This document shows, piece by piece, positions 59,901 to 64,000 of a stretch of DNA of 64,000 nucleotides. How positions within the stretch are numbered: the first letter of the stretch is position 1; every line of letters begins with the position of its first letter. The notes under the pieces were generated by a model. It was not told the DNA's origin. It worked only from the letters and a program-made list of their open reading frames with translations, and ran no database searches. This DNA is from Diospyros lotus (lineage: Eukaryota > Streptophyta > Magnoliopsida > Ericales > Ebenaceae). The stretch lies in assembly GCF_014633365.1 (NCBI RefSeq), contig NC_068339.1:32931316-32995315 (forward strand). The letters run 5' to 3'. The position numbers were made by a program, and so were the translations under genes.

Positions 59901-60310
59901 TTCTCCCCTCCTTACAAAAATTTCATCCTCGAAATTTGACTGATACTCATAATCTCAAAGAACCTTTATCCCAGTTGCATGTCCTTCCTCAAATCCTAAG
60001 AATGCTACTTTGCATCTTGCATTACTCTGCTATAGGTTGGCCCTACCTATTTACTCATAGACTTATATGCCTTCTCTATTTCTTTATCAGATTCAACTGA
60101 ACTGTTATGTTAGCAATAGGGTCGGATGATCCTTTTGGCATTACTTTCATCGACATTAAGCTAAAAGCTTCTAACAAATGCCACTTACCGACCATCAACT
60201 TGATCATTTTAGTAGGTATACTCCTACTCAATGCATCGACCACTTCATTGGCATGTTCCGGGTGATATAACATAGTCGTAGTCCTTGAGGAAACTTCCCC
60301 TATCATTGCT
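59901..60310 (-). pseudogene. 3' end of gypsy pol with polypurine tract
   Basis: Minus strand, 60290..60230 encodes YHPEHANEVVDALSR, the RNase H/connection region of gypsy pol, followed by KWHLLEAFSLMSMKV and MPKGSSDPIANI. A stop-filled gap follows, then GAGGATGAAATTTTTGTAAG and GAGGGGAGAATGTAATACCC (59935..59891), the standard polypurine tract and LTR start of this gypsy group. The integrase region is deleted. Confidence 0.8.
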
Positions 60311-60753
60311 ACTTCATATTCAGCTCCTTACAAGAGCACATACATTGAATATCTTATCATATGGGTATGGTTTTTCCCTATTTTATCATTTCCAGCACCA
60401 AGTCTTTTGTCGAGTAATTTACTTCATACCTTTTCCTTTGATAGTTAAAGCCATAATAGATGTCAAGGTCAATCTAACAACCTATTCACATGTGATCCCA
60501 TAATCCTTTTCACCTTGGTCACATTAGCCTACTGCTTTCAATCTTTCACTTCTTTTATCTTGGTCTAATTTACTAAGATTTTTCTAGCCAAGATTATTTA
60601 TGATAATCTTAGCAAACACTCATGTTGGATCATCTTCTAAACTTCTTGAGGTTTTTTCACATTGCTCTGATTCCTTGGAAGTTGGATTCTAGCTTTAACA
60701 TAGCATCCACAGTGCTGCCCAAACTTCGACACCTAACCATCTCCTGCATTAGT
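60311..60753 (-). other. Sequence upstream of the gypsy pol remnant, unassigned
   Basis: Probably further worn gypsy internal sequence on the minus strand, because it adjoins the pol remnant, but no motif supports this. Confidence 0.3.
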
Positions 60754-62209
60754 TGTTGTGGGAATTTATTCACACATTTATTGGTCATAATTAAGTAGTA
60801 TTTTTAGTATTTTATATGTGTTTTACTTAAAATTATCTAGTGTTTTGAGTCTCCTTTACATATATTTAATTTCTAGTATTTTTTTTGTTATTTTGCAAGA
60901 ATACTACTTGGTATTTGGATTAAAAATAAAAATAAAAAAAGATGTTATAAAATTAATACTATAAATTAATATTAAAATATAAATAAAAAATAAACATTAT
61001 AAATAGGTAATATTATAATATAATTAAATTAATGTAATTAATAGTATATTAAATATTATATTATCTATTATATTATTTATATATATTATATTATATTACT
61101 TATATATATATGTATAGGAAGTGGTGTGAAATGGGAGATGATTAGGGCGCCCAGCCATATCATGTGCATGTATATAAATAATGATATAAAGGATTTTGAT
61201 TTGGAGAGCAGAGAATTGGAGGCGGTGGCAAGAACTTAAGGTTTTGGCAGAGGACTTGTGCATGGAAGCAGCACACAGAAGAAGAAGAAATTGGACGGCC
61301 GCGCACAGGAAAGCAAGAACACGCGCACGCAGATGGCTCCTCCGAAGCAGCAAGTGGACGCGCAAGGGAGAAGATGGAGCAAATTTGTCTAATTTAGATC
61401 TAAACAGATCTAGAATTTCTTCTTTCTTATTAATTAATTATCTTATACATCTATTGTTATTTTGGGTTTTAATTAATTCTGTCATGAACTAATTTGTTAA
61501 ATTAAGGCCATGTATTGGCCGAAACTATGATGATGTATTTTTTATAATTTTATTTGATTGAATAAATTGAGTTATGTTGAGTTGTGTGGTATTAGATTTA
61601 ATGCTTGTGAATAATTAGCCTCTATTTACTTGATTTGGTGCCTAATCTTGAGACCGAAATGAGATAGGTTGGGGATTGCATCATAAGTACCGTACACCAT
61701 AAATTAAAACCAACTAGAAATAGAATTTTGTTTCTTTGTGCAGCTTTTAGCGATACACTAGGAATTTCACAAATTGTAATGTGTTTTCTTTTAATTAAAC
61801 TTTCATAAAAATATAGAAAGATATTAAATGAAAATAGATTCGTTATAACCTAGAAATAGGGTAACGAATGAGTTAGGAGGTTTCGTTGTCACATACTCAA
61901 TTGACCAATTCATTCACATAAAAATCTATGATTTGCATTGCATAGCTAGGTTTATACATATGCCTTAGTTATTAAAATCCATTGATTTCTTTGATTCAAG
62001 TTGCCTTACAAATTAATTTTATTTTATTAATTTAATTAATTAATTTATTTTTCCTATTTTTTATTAAATCTATAATTTTTGATTGTCTAAATAATAAAGA
62101 AAGTTTAAAATTTTGATATTTGAAATCTTTTCTTGTGGGAACGATATTTTTACTCACTACTATATTACTTGTTCGACCCGTATACTTGCGGTATATTTTA
62201 GGGTGATCA
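60754..62209 (+). mobile_element. Probable solo LTR
   Basis: It starts TGTTGTGGGAATTTATTC and ends TTTTAGGGTGATCA. Flanks TTAGT and GTAGT match at four of five. A TATAAATA box is near 61171. The 3' part, GTGGGAACGAT then ATTACTTGTTCGACCCG, resembles the 3' end of some gypsy (Athila/Tat-type) LTRs. The frames at 61096..61492 fall after the TATA box and show no domain. The sequences on the two sides do not join into one reading frame, so a simple solo insertion is not proven. Confidence 0.5.
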
Positions 62210-63260
62210 GTAGTCCTTCTTAGGTACTTCATGATATGTTTCATGGCCACCTAGTGCTCTTCACCTGTGTCAAACTGATATCTGCTAATAACATTTACAG
62301 TAGAGGTGATATCAGGTCTCGTACATAACATAACGTACATAAGGCTCCCCATCGCCAAAGCATAAGGAACTCTCTTTATGCTCTACCTCTCTTTTAGAGT
62401 CTGTGAAGACATTTTCCTAAAGAGTGGAACACCATGTCGAATGGGTATTACCTCTTTCTTGGAGTTCTACATGCTAAACTTCTTTAGCATCTTGTCTTTG
62501 TACAAACTTTGGAAAAGACCTATCCGTCTCCCTACTCTATCTTTATAGATGCAAATTCCTAAGATGTAGGCCACCTCTCCCAAATCTTTCAGGGAGAATT
62601 TAATGGACAACCATACCTTAATTGACATCAACATGCCAACATCATTTCTCATGAGGAGAATGTTATCCACATACAAGATAAGATAGGCTCTCACGCTCCC
62701 ACTTACCTTCTTGTATATACAAGGCTCATTTGGATTCTTTATGAAACCAAACTCTTTGATCTCAGAATCAAAATGGATCTTCCACGAATGCGAAGTCTAC
62801 TTTAAACCATAAATAAATCTCTTAAACTGACATACTTTTCTAGGATTAGTGGATTCAAATCCCTACAATTGTTCCATGAATATATCTTTCTCAAGATAAC
62901 CATTCGGGAACGCCATCTTGACATCCATCTACCAGATCTCATAGTCAAAGTGTGCGGCAATGACTAGTATAACCTTGATGAACTTAAGCATAGCGACCGA
63001 TGAGAAGGTATCTTCATAATCAACTCCTTGACACTAGCAATACCCTTTCGCCACTAGTCGCACCTTGAAGGTTTACACCTTTCCATCAGTATCGATCTTC
63101 CTTTTATAGATCCATTTACAACCTATGGGAACAATTCCCTCAAGCAGATCCACTAGAGTTTAAACCTAGTTGGAATACATAGATTCCATTTTTGCATGCA
63201 TAGCCTCCAACCATTTCTTATAATCGATATCATATATCATCTTTTTATACGTGGTAGGTG
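62210..63260 (-). pseudogene. Copia reverse transcriptase remnant
   Basis: Minus strand. From 63205 down: KWLEAMHAKMESM-like start, LLEGIVPIGCKWIYKRKIDT, QMDVKMAFPNGYLEKDIFME near 62915, then ILYVDNILLMRNDVGML (62694..62640; the catalytic YVDD is YVDN), FSLKDLGEVAYILGICIYKD, and the start of RNase H (AVKHIMKYLRRT) at about 62245. Several in-frame stops and the Asp-to-Asn change make it inactive. Its style matches the gag at 915..1839 but it need not be the same element. Confidence 0.85.
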
Positions 63261-64000
63261 ACTGTTACGCTACCCTGCACATTTATTTATCAAAACAACA
63301 ATCCAAATTTGTTAAATATTAATCCTCTTATTAAAGCAGGTATAGGGCGATTATACTCACCAGTGTGCGAGTGTGTGTGTAATACAATTTTAAATTTATA
63401 TTTTAGTGAGTCCGAGTTGGTTCACAGGGAGATTATTTATGGATGAAAATAAAAATCACATAATATTTGATTTTAGGAGGTGATTAAGATAATCTAAAGA
63501 CAAGAATTAAAACTAAACTAACATTGAATTTAAGCAGCTTGGGTCAAGATAATTTTAGTGTCAAAATCAATTAATTTCTAATTTAATAGAAAAAATCAGT
63601 AATATTTATTTGAATTAAGTTTTGCAGATCTGTCAGTAATTTTAGTTCAAGATAATGATAATTCTTGTTTAAACAATCTCCATACATGGCATGGAAATTC
63701 TAAGTTAAGCAATTATCATAAATTGAATTATATTCCACATACATAATTTATAGATACATATTAATAATTTGGGCTTGGGTATGAAAACATTTCCAGGTCT
63801 AGCAATCTCCATACGTGGCATGAAAATTCTAAGCTAGGTTTATGCTCCAATCCAAACTCAAAGATACACTATACGCACACTACTCAAATTAAATTAGATT
63901 AATATTATACATTTGAAGCACATCTTTCTTTGGGAATCATTGGCATTGGACACTATCCTTGCCTTAACCCAAAATTGGATTTAGCTACTCATCTTCATTT
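63261..64000. other. Unassigned end of window
   Basis: The copia frame breaks off at about 63260 where TGTTACGCTACCC begins, possibly another insertion. GAGTCCGAGTTGGTTCACAG near 63410 resembles sequence near LTR retrotransposon ends. A direct repeat AATCTCCATACRTGGCATG is at 63676 and 63804. No gene seen. Confidence 0.35.

Overview
The window looks like nuclear DNA of a dicot, probably a woody plant: AT-rich, with one intact plant gene set in about 60 kb of nested, mostly dead transposable elements. I cannot name the species. The only gene I can support as intact is a class II (CIN-type) TCP transcription factor at 20235..21674 (+). It carries the TCP domain, an R domain and a miR319 target site. 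The rest is repeat-derived or unassigned.

Left part (1..17100). The 3' end of a plus-strand gypsy element (1..~840) abuts a minus-strand copia element. That copia element has its LTR at 9242..11223, its primer site beside it, and gag/protease remnants at 915..1839. Its leader is split by a CACTA (En/Spm) DNA transposon at 2096..8499 with a perfect 3-bp ATC target duplication. Inside the CACTA element are a broken TNPA-like transposase gene (5528..7516) and a copy of the host LOB-domain (LBD) gene family (5129..5519), so it has the form of a gene-capturing element. Behind the copia LTR lies a second copia LTR (11224..14043) into which a solo copia LTR has inserted (12006..13292). A minus-strand relative of that solo LTR lies at about 15930..17093.

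Middle (17100..42120). A Tourist-like MITE (17273..17644) lies upstream of the TCP gene. A simple-repeat palindrome and a hAT MITE with a perfect 8-bp duplication (24428..25107) lie downstream. Then comes a complete but dead chromovirus-type gypsy element (25547..35364). It holds three younger insertions: a Cassandra-type solo LTR with a 5S rRNA-like core, a solo copia LTR, and a solo gypsy LTR that splits the reverse transcriptase.

Right part (42120..64000). A tandem repeat of about 187 bp (42140..48040) has been broken up by solo LTRs, most with target duplications; one solo LTR sits inside another. Next are a copia LTR broken by a large gypsy LTR with further nesting, a gypsy LTR caught between a polypurine tract and a primer site (57015..59900), another LTR-like block, and a decayed copia reverse transcriptase.

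The most striking signals are the CACTA element carrying an LBD copy, the interrupted 187-bp repeat, a conserved pair of palindromes about 340-405 bp from the 3' end of four gypsy LTRs, and an array of GTCGAC palindromes in a copia LTR family. All boundaries were read by eye from short terminal motifs and flanking duplications; no alignment or database search was run.
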